Origin: Halobellus rufus
GTDB lineage: Archaea > Halobacteriota > Halobacteria > Halobacteriales > Haloferacaceae
DNA length: 64,000 nucleotides
Direction: 5' to 3'
Assembly (NCBI RefSeq): GCF_000739575.1
Contig: NZ_BBJO01000005.1
Span: forward strand, 1-64,000
Numbering within the stretch: position 1 is the stretch's first letter; each line of letters starts with the position of its first letter. The translations under genes were made by a program, and so were the position numbers. Below, one piece after another: positions 31,639 through 40,421 of this stretch. The notes under the pieces were generated by a model. The model had not been told where the DNA came from. It ran no database searches and saw only the letters and a program-made list of their open reading frames with translations.

Positions 31639-33251
31639 ATGGCGTTCGGGCTCGCCCCGTCGGTCCTGCGGTCGCCGAGAGTCTGGGTCGGCGGCACCGC
31701 GGCCGCTGACCTGCTGGCTCGGTTCCCCGGCGACGTCGTCGTCCCGCTGCTCTCGCTCGCCGGCGGCACCGTCGGTTCGACGTCCGTCGCGGCGGCGACG
31801 ACGTGGCTGCTCTTCGCGACGGTGTTCTACACGTTTGCGCCGCTGGTCTACACGTACCTCGAACAGTTGCCGTCGGGTGAACGGGGCTTCAGGCTGCTCT
31901 TTGCCACCTCGGCGGTGAGCGCGGGACTCGTCTTCGAGGTCGCGGAGGGTACTCGGCTCACGGCCGGCATCGCGGTGCTGATGGTCGCGAGCGCGGGCGC
32001 GCTGCTCTGGTACCTGAGCCGCGTCCGGGAGTGGTCGCTGTTCGACCCGGAGGGGCGGGGCGTCGAGGTCCTCCAACTCGTCTCGCCGCACCGGGACGTC
32101 TCCGAGGAACTCCGCGCCGACTTCGCCCGCGAGGGCCTCCTCGGCCTCGTCGGGCGCGTCGTCTACCTCGCCGCGGTCGGCCTTCTCTTGGTCTTTCCCG
32201 TGTTTCTCGCCGGCGTCGTCTCGCAGTTGTTCGTCTACGCGTACCCGCTCCCGGACTTGCTGTTTCTCGGTTGGGCGGTCGTGGCCGCCGTCTCACCGCG
32301 GCTGACGGTCGGCCCGAGTCGCGAGCAGGTTCTCGACGTCGGGTTCGACTTGGAGCGGTACCTTCTGGACTCGCTGGAGAACGCCTCCAGAAGCGTTCAG
32401 GGGCTCTTTCTGACGACGTTCGTCGTCCTCGGCGCGTTCGTCGCCGCGGGGTATCTCTTCTTCGCGGTGACGCTGGGATCCCAGTTGGTCGGCCCGGTTT
32501 CGGCGCTCCTCGACGGACCGGTACTCGGGCTCGGCCCCGACGCGTGGGTCACGATCTGGAACCTGGTCGGGCTGACCGCGATGCTCGGACTCGCCGGTGT
32601 CTCCTTCCTCTGGCTGTGGATCCGCGAACTCCAGCGGCTCCCGCACTTCCTCGACGCCTGGGAGAACCGCTCGATGGCCGACGGCGAGCCGATCGCGCGC
32701 CCCGCCGGGTTCGTCGCCCTGCCGCTCGTGGCGGTGTTCGCCTCGGCCGCCTACGCCTTGTCGTGCCCGCTCCGGGGACGTCGCTGGCCGAATACGCGTT
32801 CGCGCTCTGCTGGCCGATAGTCGTCGGCCTCGGTGTGTGGGTCGCCGACAACTCCGAGCGGTCGCAGCCGCTGACGCACGAGAACCTCTGGATCCCCGTC
32901 GGCCTGTACGTCGAGACCGCGTCGATCTGGTTCCTCGCGCGGACGTTCACCGTCGCGAGCGCGAATGAACCTCCGTCGGTGCGGACGATTTTCGGACCCG
33001 CGACCCTCCCGGTCGTTCTGGCGTTCGTCACCGCGTTCCCGACGCTCCTCCCCTACGTGTCGAGATACGAGGACCGGGACGTCGAGGGTCGGAGCTACGC
33101 GCTCGTTTGGTTCCTGCTCGGGGTCGCGGGGCTCGCCGCCCTCACCGCTCGGCTCGCGACGGACCCCGTTCGGTTCCAACTGCGGTTGCTGGCCGTCGCG
33201 GCGTTCCTCGGGAGCCTCGCGCTGGCGCTGGTCAGGTGGCGTGACCTGTGA
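31639..33251 (+). pseudogene. Polytopic membrane protein gene with a one-base frameshift
   Basis: Two adjoining frames make one protein of about 537 residues with roughly 14 hydrophobic helices. Frame one is open from the ATG at 31639 and gives ...VFASAAYAL up to 32760; the sequence continues as VVPAPGTSLAEY... in another frame from 32761 to the stop at 33251. Restoring one G after CTTG at 32760/32761 joins them as AYALVVPAPG, still hydrophobic and in character. Codon use is typical on both sides, so the lesion is recent or is a sequencing error. Without repair the protein stops at 32820 after about 20 foreign residues. No function is recognised. Confidence 0.8.
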
Positions 33252-33360
33252 ACGTCTCGCCCGTCCGTGAGAACGAGAACCGGGAAGAATCTCTCCAGTT
33301 GACACGACAGCCACCGCTTAAGTTGTCGCCGGGCAAGTCGCTGACAACGAGCGCACCCGT

Positions 33361-36243
33361 ATGACCGACACCGACGACCAGATAGACGTCCTTCACGTCG
33401 ACGACGACGCCGCGTTCACCGAACTAGCGGCGACCTTCCTCGAACGTGTCGCGCCGCGGCTCTCGGTCCGCTCGGCGACGAGCGTCGCGGAAGCGCAGAC
33501 GCTCCTGACTGAGCACGACGTCGACTGCGTCGTCTCGGACTACGATATGCCCGGACAGACCGGAATCGAGTTCCTCGAAGCGGTTCGCGACGCGCACCCG
33601 GAGTTGCCGTTCATCCTCTACACCGGGAAGGGCTCCGAGGAGGTCGCGAGCGAGGCGATCTCGGCGGGCGTGACCGACTACCTCCAGAAGGGGATGGAAT
33701 CCGAGCAGTACGAACTGCTCGCGAACCGGATCTGCAACGCCGTCGACGCCCGCCAGTCCCGCGAGTTGTTGTCCGAGCGGACCCGGCGGCTGGAGACGCT
33801 CATCGACACCCTCCCGGGGATGGTCTACCGGTGTCGGAACGCCCCCGACTGGCCGATGGAGACGGTCGAGGGCGAGGTCGAGCCGCTCAGCGGCTACACG
33901 GCCGAGGAACTCGAGCGCAACGAGGTGAAGTGGGGCGAAGACGTCATCCATCCCGACGCCCGCGAGCGGACGTGGGAGGCCGTCCAAGAGGGGCTCTCGG
34001 CGGACCGGACGTTCGAGATCACCTACCGAATACGGACCCGCGACGGAGACACCCGGTGGGTGTGGGAACGGGGCCGCGGCGTGTACGAGGGGGACGAACT
34101 GGTCGCGATCGAGGGGTTCATCACCGACGTCACCGAGCGGAAAGAGCGGGAGGCGCGCCTCGAACGGACGACCAGCCGGATGGAGGCGCTCTTCGAGAAC
34201 TCCCCGGACATGATCGACGTCCACACCGGAGACGGGACGATCGTCGAGGTGAACCAGCGGTTTTGTGAGGTCTTCGACCGGTCCAGAGAGGAACTGATCG
34301 GCAAGAAGGTGTGGGAACTGGACGCCGAGAGCGATCCCGACGAACTCCGCGAGGTCTGGGACGGGATGGACGTCGGCGACCGCATCGAGGTGCAGACCTC
34401 GTTCCGTCGCGTCGACGGCGAACCCTTCCCCGTGCGAGTCCACCTGACTCGCATCCAATCGGACGGGCCGGAACGCCGGTTCCTCGTCGTCTCGCGCGAC
34501 GTCTCCGAGCAGGTCGAACGCGAGGAGGAACTCCGGCGCTACGAGCGGATGGTGAACACGATGCAGGAGGCCGCCTGCATCTACGACGCCGAGGGCCGCT
34601 TCGAGGTGGTCAACGAGGCCCTGACCGAGATTTACGGAACCCCGGCCGAGGAGCTTGAGGGGCGGCCCAGCAAACTCATCGCCCACATTCGGGCTGATGC
34701 CGACGGGGACCCCTACGGGGAACTGTTCGACGGCGAGCGCGACGAACTCCGCGGCGAGGCCGAACTGTCGTTCTCCGACTACGGCTCGGTCGTCATCGAG
34801 TACCGACTGACCCCGCTGCGGGTCGACGGGGACGTCGACGGCGTCGTCGGGGTGACCCGAGACGTCACTGATCGCCGCAGAAGCGAACGGCGGTTCGAGC
34901 GGATGCGCGAACTGCTCGACCGGACCGAGCGCATCGCCGACGTCGGCGGGTGGGAACTCGACCCCGACACGAAGGACGTCTTCTGGACGGAGAACCTCTA
35001 CGACCTGTTCGGCGTCGACCGCGACACCGCTCCCACGTTGGAGACCGCACTCGACGTGTACCACGACGCGGACCGCGCCGTCGTCGCTGACGCGGTCGAG
35101 TCGGCGCTCGAAGACGGCGAGCCCTTCGACGTGGAGGTGCAGTTCCACCGCGGCGAAGACGAGCGAGGGTGGCTCCGCATTCAGGGGGTTCCGACCGTCG
35201 AAGACGGCGAGGTCCGAACGCTGCGCGGTGCCGTCCAGGACGTCACCGAGCAGAAGGAGCGCGAACGCGACCTCGAACAGGCCCGCAAGCAGGCCGACGA
35301 ACTGTTCCACGGGATGAACGACTCTGCGTGGGTGATCGACCGCGACGAGCGGTTTCGGGCGGTCAACGACGCCGCGGTGGAGGCGCTCGGCTACTCCCGA
35401 TCGGAACTGCTCTCGATGGGGCCGCACGACATCGACGACGGTCTCGACGGCGGCGAGATCTCTCGGCTGATCCAAGAGATGCCCGAGGACGAGGTGCAGG
35501 TCTTCGAGACGGTTCACCAGACCAAAGGCGGCGAGCGGATCCCCGTCGAGATCAGTTCGAGTCTCATCACCTACGACGGGGAGACGATGGTGCTGAGCAC
35601 CGCGCGAGACATCTCCGACCGGAAACAACGAGAGCAGCAACTCGCCGAGTTCGCCTCGGTCGTGAGCCACGATCTGCGGAACCCGCTCAACGTCGCCCAG
35701 GGGCGACTCGAACTCGCCCGCGAGGAGTGCGACAGCGAGCACCTCGCAGACGTCGCGCGGACGCACGAGCGGATGAACGCGCTGATCGACGACCTCCTCA
35801 CGCTCGCGAAGTACGGCAGCCAGGAGACGACGCTGGAACGGATCGAGCTGTCGGCGTTCGTCGAGCGCTGCTGGCGGAACGTCGCGACCGCCGGTGCGAC
35901 CGTCGAGGCGACCGTCGATCGAACCGTTCGGGCCGACCGGCCTCGGCTCCAACAGCTCTTCGAGAACCTGTTCCGAAATTCGGTCGAACACGGGGGTCAA
36001 GATGTCACCGTCACCGTCGGGGCCCTCGACGACGGCTTCTACGTCGAGGACGACGGTCCCGGTATTCCGCCGGACGAACGGTCGAAGGTGTTCGAGATGG
36101 GCTATTCGACGATCCGGGACGGCACCGGGTTCGGCCTGAACATCGTCGAGCAGGTCGCCGACGAACACGACTGGCGCATCGACGTCACCGAGAGCGCGTC
36201 GGGCGGTGCCAGATTCGAGATCCGCGGCGTCGAGTTCGAGTGA
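33361..36243 (+). CDS. Hybrid sensor: receiver, five PAS domains, histidine kinase
   Basis: This is a 960-residue soluble signalling protein. An N-terminal receiver domain (about 7-125) has acidic pocket residues DDD and phospho-acceptor D60 in VSDYDMPG. Five PAS/PAC modules follow (about 140-265, 270-385, 390-510, 515-640, 645-755), four of which end with a DVTE/DVS/DVTD-type linker. Then come HisKA with H770 (VSHDLRNPLNVAQ) and a HATPase domain with ENLFRNSVEHG, DDGPGIPP and GTGFGLN. The receiver-first layout is common in haloarchaea and suggests that another kinase phosphorylates it. No transmembrane segment is present. No output gene is adjacent. Confidence 0.92.
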   Translation: MTDTDDQIDVLHVDDDAAFTELAATFLERVAPRLSVRSATSVAEAQTLLTEHDVDCVVSDYDMPGQTGIEFLEAVRDAHPELPFILYTGKGSEEVASEAISAGVTDYLQKGMESEQYELLANRICNAVDARQSRELLSERTRRLETLIDTLPGMVYRCRNAPDWPMETVEGEVEPLSGYTAEELERNEVKWGEDVIHPDARERTWEAVQEGLSADRTFEITYRIRTRDGDTRWVWERGRGVYEGDELVAIEGFITDVTERKEREARLERTTSRMEALFENSPDMIDVHTGDGTIVEVNQRFCEVFDRSREELIGKKVWELDAESDPDELREVWDGMDVGDRIEVQTSFRRVDGEPFPVRVHLTRIQSDGPERRFLVVSRDVSEQVEREEELRRYERMVNTMQEAACIYDAEGRFEVVNEALTEIYGTPAEELEGRPSKLIAHIRADADGDPYGELFDGERDELRGEAELSFSDYGSVVIEYRLTPLRVDGDVDGVVGVTRDVTDRRRSERRFERMRELLDRTERIADVGGWELDPDTKDVFWTENLYDLFGVDRDTAPTLETALDVYHDADRAVVADAVESALEDGEPFDVEVQFHRGEDERGWLRIQGVPTVEDGEVRTLRGAVQDVTEQKERERDLEQARKQADELFHGMNDSAWVIDRDERFRAVNDAAVEALGYSRSELLSMGPHDIDDGLDGGEISRLIQEMPEDEVQVFETVHQTKGGERIPVEISSSLITYDGETMVLSTARDISDRKQREQQLAEFASVVSHDLRNPLNVAQGRLELAREECDSEHLADVARTHERMNALIDDLLTLAKYGSQETTLERIELSAFVERCWRNVATAGATVEATVDRTVRADRPRLQQLFENLFRNSVEHGGQDVTVTVGALDDGFYVEDDGPGIPPDERSKVFEMGYSTIRDGTGFGLNIVEQVADEHDWRIDVTESASGGARFEIRGVEFE

Positions 36244-36261
36244 CCGGTGACTGGTCTCCGC

Positions 36262-36714
36262 CTACGCGCCGTCCGACGAGGCCTCGACGGCGGCGTCGTA
36301 GCGTCGCACCAGCACGCGTAGCCACCAGAACTTCAGCCCTAGCGAAGCGACCGTCCCGACGGCGGCACCGACCGGTCGCTGTCGATACGCGGCGTAGAGC
36401 GCATAACAGAAGCCGAGGGCCCCCGCCGCGTTGCAGACGTTCGGGTAGTCGAGACCGACGGTCCGTCGCCCCTCCTCGCGAATCCACCACCGCTCGGCGA
36501 GGACCGCTCGCGTCATCCACGCGTCGTCGGATTCGGGCGGACTGAAGAGGACCGGGTTCAGAATCGTCCAGCCGAGGGCGGCGATCAGCAGTCGCCAGTT
36601 CCGCCGGTAGAGGGCGTAGACGAGCACCGGCCCCGTGGGAACTCGCGACCAGCCGCTCTTGGGGTTCGAGTGACGGTTCCAGAGGATCGCTTCCGCGCGC
36701 TCTCGGAGTGACAT
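36262..36714 (-). CDS. DUF6653-type small membrane protein
   Basis: The 150-residue protein opens with MSLRERAEAILWNRHSNPKSGWSRV, a pattern I associate with haloarchaeal DUF6653, followed by YRRNWRLLIAALGWTILNP and two to four hydrophobic segments. Function is unknown. It converges with the hybrid kinase (18-nt gap) and diverges from the DUF2267 gene. Confidence 0.7.
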   Translation of the reverse strand: MSLRERAEAILWNRHSNPKSGWSRVPTGPVLVYALYRRNWRLLIAALGWTILNPVLFSPPESDDAWMTRAVLAERWWIREEGRRTVGLDYPNVCNAAGALGFCYALYAAYRQRPVGAAVGTVASLGLKFWWLRVLVRRYDAAVEASSDGA

Positions 36715-36864
36715 CGGTGGTGGTGGTACGGCTCCCGAGAGGATATACTTCGGTGCTGTGAGGCCCGTCACGCCTCTCGTGGTCCACATACTTCGTCGTT
36801 TGTTGCACCTAGTTCGACGAAGAACATCGTTATGCGCTGACACGCGGTATCCCTATGTGGAGCA

Positions 36865-37272
36865 ATGAATTTTGACGAGTTCACCGGCGAGGTGCAGAAC
36901 CGACTCGAACTCCCGGGGACGGGCGAGACGGTCCGGGCGATCAGAGCGACGCTGATGACGCTGGGCCAGCGGATCCCGGCGGGCAACGCCGAGGACTTGG
37001 CCGCCTCGTTGCCGATGGAGATCAAGTGGTACCTGACCGGTGCGGTCCACGAGCACGGAGAGCGGTTCGACTGGTCGGAGTTCGTCTCCCGCGTCAGCGA
37101 GATCGAGGGCGTAGAGCCCTCGGATGCGGCCTACCACGCCCAGGTAATTATGGATCTCGTGGGGTCTCTCGTCCCGCCGTCGGACCTCCAGCAACTCCGC
37201 GATCAACTCCCGGAGAGTCAAGACGACGAGAACTGGCGTAAGCTGTTCGCCGTCGTCGACGCCGATGCGTAG
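36865..37272 (+). CDS. DUF2267 domain protein
   Basis: The 135-residue all-helical soluble protein begins MNFDEFTGEVQNRLELPGTGETVRAIRATL and contains two similar helical halves with RAT...LGQRI and LPMEIKWYL landmarks, characteristic of DUF2267. Such proteins are widespread in halophiles and bacteria and lack a firm function. It is a single-gene unit downstream of a 150-bp divergent promoter region. Confidence 0.85.
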   Translation: MNFDEFTGEVQNRLELPGTGETVRAIRATLMTLGQRIPAGNAEDLAASLPMEIKWYLTGAVHEHGERFDWSEFVSRVSEIEGVEPSDAAYHAQVIMDLVGSLVPPSDLQQLRDQLPESQDDENWRKLFAVVDADA

Positions 37273-37425
37273 GCTGTCTCTCGGGACGAGGTGGCGATCG
37301 GAACCGATCAGCGTTCATCTCTCGGATACGTGTCCGCTGTCCTTTGCTGTGATCTCTGTAGGGACGGATCCGACGGAGATTCGGTACGAAGCGAGACAGA
37401 GTTCGTTCACAGCTAAACTCCACAG

Positions 37426-37442
37426 AACGGACCCGACGGGAC
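37426..37442. repeat. Duplicate of the tRNA-Arg 3' end (possible att relic)
   Basis: GAACGGACCCGACGGGA (37426-37442) is repeated exactly at 37494-37510, where 14 of the 17 bp are the 3' end of tRNA-Arg. The copy is 68 bp away on the 3' side of the tRNA. A degenerate third version occurs near 37362. Direct repeats of a tRNA 3' end are what tyrosine integrases leave at attachment sites. Confidence 0.5.
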
Positions 37443-37476
37443 TCCCACGAGCGGAGCGAGTGGGAGGTCGTCGGGG
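37433..37476. terminator. Strong imperfect hairpin between convergent units
   Basis: CCCGACG-n3-CTCCCAC (37433-37449) pairs with GTGGGAG-n2-CGTCGGG (37461-37476), giving 14 paired bases with one small internal bulge around a 11-nt loop. It lies between the DUF2267 gene (plus) and tRNA-Arg (minus), and could stop transcription from both sides. Confidence 0.45.
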
Positions 37477-37496
37477 GAGTGAGGCCGAAGGCCGAA

Positions 37497-37569
37497 CGGA
37501 CCCGACGGGATTTGAACCCGCGACATCCTGGTCCGGAACCAGGGACTCTGTCCACTGAGCTACGGGCCC
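37497..37569 (-). tRNA. tRNA-Arg (anticodon CCG)
   Basis: On the minus strand the acceptor GGGCCCG (37569-37563) pairs with CGGGTCC (37504-37498) including one G-U. The anticodon stem CCTGG/CCAGG closes a 7-nt loop with CCG at 37536-37534, decoding CGG. The T-arm reads CGGGTTTGAACCCG. The discriminator is G (37497), CCA is not encoded, and no intron is present. Confidence 0.95.
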
Positions 37570-37635
37570 TCGAAAACGCCTAGACCGGCCGATCGTATAA
37601 CGATTGTGAACCGGCAGAAGAGGAAAACCGCCGTC

Positions 37636-38223
37636 TCAGGGCGCTTCGCCCGTCTCGATCGCGAAGTCAGCGCGGGGGTAGGCGACGCAGGTCAGGGTGT
37701 ACCCGTCGTCGAGTTCGGCGTCGTCGAGCATCTGCTGGTTGTCGTGGACGACGTAGTCTTCGGAATTCCCGCCGGAGGTGATCTGGCCCGCACAGGAGAC
37801 GCACTGGCCCTGTCGGCAGGCGTACGGGAGGTCCCAACCGTGGTCTTCGCCCTGTTCGAGGACGGTCTGGTTGTTCGCGAGTTCGATCGTCTCGCCCTGT
37901 TTGACGAACTCGACGTCGAAGTACTCGATCTCGTCCTCGGGGATGTCGGCGGGGCTCGATCCGCCCTCGTCGCCGCCCTCTTCGAGTTCGGCACCTTCCT
38001 CGCCGCCGGCGACCGCGCCTGCCGCGACGCCGCCGCCACCGATGGATCGGTTCATCGGCTCGGGGAAGTCAGTCTCCGGCACGGTGCGCGCCCGGTGTTC
38101 GAGCACGTCCTGCGAGATGTCTCCGGTGGGCGCCCACCCGGTGCCGCGCGCGTAGTGCAGCGACACCGCGAGGAGGGTGAGGGCCACCCCGAGACCCAGC
38201 CCCACGAAGTTGATTTCGACCAT
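37636..38223 (-). CDS. Membrane-anchored [2Fe-2S] ferredoxin
   Basis: The 195-residue protein has an N-terminal hydrophobic helix (about 5-24), a Gly/Glu-rich linker (about 60-95), and a C-terminal plant-type ferredoxin domain. The cluster ligands are C136, C141 and C144 (CRQGQCVSC) with C179 (TLTCVAYP). It should present a one-electron carrier at the membrane surface, probably on the cytoplasmic side. Most haloarchaeal ferredoxins of this type are soluble, so the anchor is notable. It is monocistronic. Confidence 0.88.
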   Translation of the reverse strand: MVEINFVGLGLGVALTLLAVSLHYARGTGWAPTGDISQDVLEHRARTVPETDFPEPMNRSIGGGGVAAGAVAGGEEGAELEEGGDEGGSSPADIPEDEIEYFDVEFVKQGETIELANNQTVLEQGEDHGWDLPYACRQGQCVSCAGQITSGGNSEDYVVHDNQQMLDDAELDDGYTLTCVAYPRADFAIETGEAP

Positions 38224-38332
38224 TATCGGCGGCTACGGAGTCGGGGGTTAAGGAAATTGTGATTGCCGCGGCCGTACTGCGTTACTTCTAGCGGTACGGG
38301 TACTGCCTGAAACGTGGCGATTTCGGAAGCCC

Positions 38333-38428
38333 CCGCGGCGCTCGCTGCCTGCGACTCGCTGTGCTCCTCGTCGCTCGCTCGCCTCGCTCCTGCGGTGCTT
38401 ACTTCGTCTCGGCTACCGAGCGCCGCGG
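38333..38428. repeat. GC-rich long-loop inverted repeat
   Basis: CCGCGGCGCTCG (38333-38344) and CGAGCGCCGCGG (38417-38428) are perfect 12-bp complements; the outer flanks (GGAAG/CTTCC) extend the match with a few mismatches. The 72-bp loop is rich in CTCGCTCG-type words. It lies between ferredoxin and gnd, downstream of the gnd stop. It may be a terminator or a small mobile palindrome. Confidence 0.6.
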
Positions 38429-38513
38429 CCCCTTCCAGTCCCGCCCGTAGCGGTTGTCAAGCCCTCGTCGAAGGAGTAATACCGGGGATCGTCGTCGAGC
38501 GGATCCGTGTCAG

Positions 38514-39416
38514 CTACTCCTCGCGCCGCTGGACCTCGTGACGGCCGAAGCCGTAGCGCAGGCGGTTCGCGAGCCGCCGGCCGAAGCGGCCGTCGTCGGC
38601 GCGGCTGCCGAACCGCTCGGCGAGCGCCTGATAGATCAGCGGCACCGGAACCTCCTGTTCGAGCGCCTCTTGGACGGTCCACGTACCCGTCGAGCCGCCG
38701 GCGACGTGGTCTGCCACGTCGCCGAGTTCGTTGCCCTCCTCGGCGAACGCCTCCTCGCAGAGTTCCAGCAGCCACGAGCGGATGACCGCGCCGTTGTTCC
38801 ACGTGCGCGCGACGGATTCGAGATCGAGGTCGTAGCGGCCGTTCGCGAGCAGTTCGAAGCCCTCCCCGTAGGCCTGCATCAGCGCGTACTCGACGCCGTT
38901 GTGGATCATCTTCACGTAGTGACCCGATCCGCTCGGTCCCATCCGGTCGTGGCCGCGGTTGCCGGTCGCGACGGCGTCGAAGACCGGCGTCATCGCCTCG
39001 TAGGCCCACCGCGGGCCGCCGATCATCAGCGAGAAGCCGAGTTCCGCGCCCGCGGGGCCGCCGGAGGTGCCGCAGTCGAGGTAGGCCGCGTCGGTCGCGT
39101 CCGCGCGTCGAACCGAGGCCTCGAAGTGGGAGTTGCCGCCGTCGACGACGACGTCGTCGGGGCCGAGGTGCGGTTCGAGTTCGTCCAGCGTCGCGTCGAC
39201 CGCGTCCCCGGCGGGGACCATCAGCCAGATCCGCTTGTCGGCACCGAGCCGGTCGGTGAGGTCCTCGAGGTCCTCGGCGGGAGTCGCGCCCGCGTCGGCG
39301 GCGGTCGCGACCGCTTCCGCGTCGAGGTCGAACGCTACCACGTCGTGGTCCGCCTCCAGCACGCGGTCGACGACTATCTGTCCCATCCGGCCGAGGCCGA
39401 TGACGCCCAGTTTCAT
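38514..39416 (-). CDS. gnd: 6-phosphogluconate dehydrogenase, decarboxylating
   Basis: The enzyme oxidises 6-phosphogluconate to ribulose 5-phosphate and CO2 in the oxidative pentose phosphate route. The 300-residue protein is the short form, with the Rossmann motif GVIGLGRMG (4-12), DGGNSHF, the substrate segment LDCGTSGGPAGAE, and the catalytic helix HYVKMIHNGVEYALMQ. The ATG at 39416 is the conserved start. It stands 56 nt downstream of the ATP-grasp gene on the same strand. Confidence 0.93.
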   Translation of the reverse strand: MKLGVIGLGRMGQIVVDRVLEADHDVVAFDLDAEAVATAADAGATPAEDLEDLTDRLGADKRIWLMVPAGDAVDATLDELEPHLGPDDVVVDGGNSHFEASVRRADATDAAYLDCGTSGGPAGAELGFSLMIGGPRWAYEAMTPVFDAVATGNRGHDRMGPSGSGHYVKMIHNGVEYALMQAYGEGFELLANGRYDLDLESVARTWNNGAVIRSWLLELCEEAFAEEGNELGDVADHVAGGSTGTWTVQEALEQEVPVPLIYQALAERFGSRADDGRFGRRLANRLRYGFGRHEVQRREE

Positions 39417-39472
39417 ACTCGCAACTCCGCGGGTGAGGTGGTAGTGGTTGTGGTTTGTGGCAGCCGGAATAA

Positions 39473-40360
39473 CTACAGCCGATCGAGGAGCGCGTCCGCG
39501 AGCCGCGATCCAGCGTCGTCGTCGACCCGGAAGAACAGCTCCGGCTCGATGAGTTCGACTTCGAGCAGCCGGAACCCGGCTGTTTCTCCCCCGGCGTCTG
39601 TGGTGATCCCATCGACGCGGGCGTACAGCGGGACGTCCCCGCCCAGTTCGCTCGTCACCGCGTCGACGACCTCGCCTCCGTAGGACCGAAGCGATTCGCT
39701 CGGGTCCGGGGCGTCGACGCTGCCGCCGTGATCCTCCTGTACGCGGAAGTCGCCCGATTTGGGGCGCTTGAGAACCGAATGGCTGTACTCGCCGTCGAAG
39801 AAGATCAGCGACCACTCGCCGTCGGTGATCCCGTCGGCGAACTCCTGGACGAGCACGTCGCCGTCGGCGAGGAGCTCCTCGAACCACGGCTGCTCGCCGG
39901 GCGCGTCCTCGCGCGAGATCCGATTCGTCCGGAACGCCCCCGCGCTCACCGCGGGCTTGACGACGGCCTCGTCCCACCCGCGGCGTTCGAAGATCTCCGC
40001 GAGCGAGTCGTCTCGGCCGCGAGCGACGTACTCCGTCGGAAGCGTGTCGACGCCGCGCGCTTCGAGGTCCCGCAAATAGAACTTGTGGCGGTTCCACCGC
40101 AGCGTCTCGGGCGTGTTCAGCACCGCCGTCGGCGCGGCGTCGAGCCGATCGACCCACGCGGCGAACGCCTCCGGATGACGGTAGTAGTCCCAGATCGTTC
40201 TGACGAGCACCGCGTCGAACTCGCCCCACGCGACCGACTCGTCGGACCAGATCTCGGGGGTCGCCTCGACGCCACGCTCGCGGAGCGCGGCCAGAAACGA
40301 GGCGTCGTCGTCGACGAGGTCGGGCAGGTCGGGGGCGGTCGCCAGCGCGATGGATGTCAC
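39473..40360 (-). CDS. ATP-grasp ligase-like protein (RimK/glutathione synthetase fold)
   Basis: The 295-residue protein shows ATP-grasp features: AVVKPAVSAGAF (phosphate-binding strand and loop), VLVQEFADGITDGEWSLIFFDG, YSHSVLKRP, and the metal-binding end FRLLEVELIEPELFF. These enzymes join a carboxylate to an amine or thiol; the substrate is unknown. The GTG at 40360 (VTSIALAT) is the likely start, divergent from the aminopeptidase with a 61-bp gap. Confidence 0.82.
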   Translation of the reverse strand: MTSIALATAPDLPDLVDDDASFLAALRERGVEATPEIWSDESVAWGEFDAVLVRTIWDYYRHPEAFAAWVDRLDAAPTAVLNTPETLRWNRHKFYLRDLEARGVDTLPTEYVARGRDDSLAEIFERRGWDEAVVKPAVSAGAFRTNRISREDAPGEQPWFEELLADGDVLVQEFADGITDGEWSLIFFDGEYSHSVLKRPKSGDFRVQEDHGGSVDAPDPSESLRSYGGEVVDAVTSELGGDVPLYARVDGITTDAGGETAGFRLLEVELIEPELFFRVDDDAGSRLADALLDRL

Positions 40361-40421
40361 GCACGGGGCTCGGCCGCGTCGGGCGATAAGCGTTTTTGAC
40401 CGCGGCCGACGAGGGGAGGGT

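Noticed and set aside
33424..36168. A 914-codon frame antisense to the hybrid kinase
   Set aside because: Mirror of the PAS-kinase coding bias; it has no domain, and every PAS/HisKA motif is on the plus strand.
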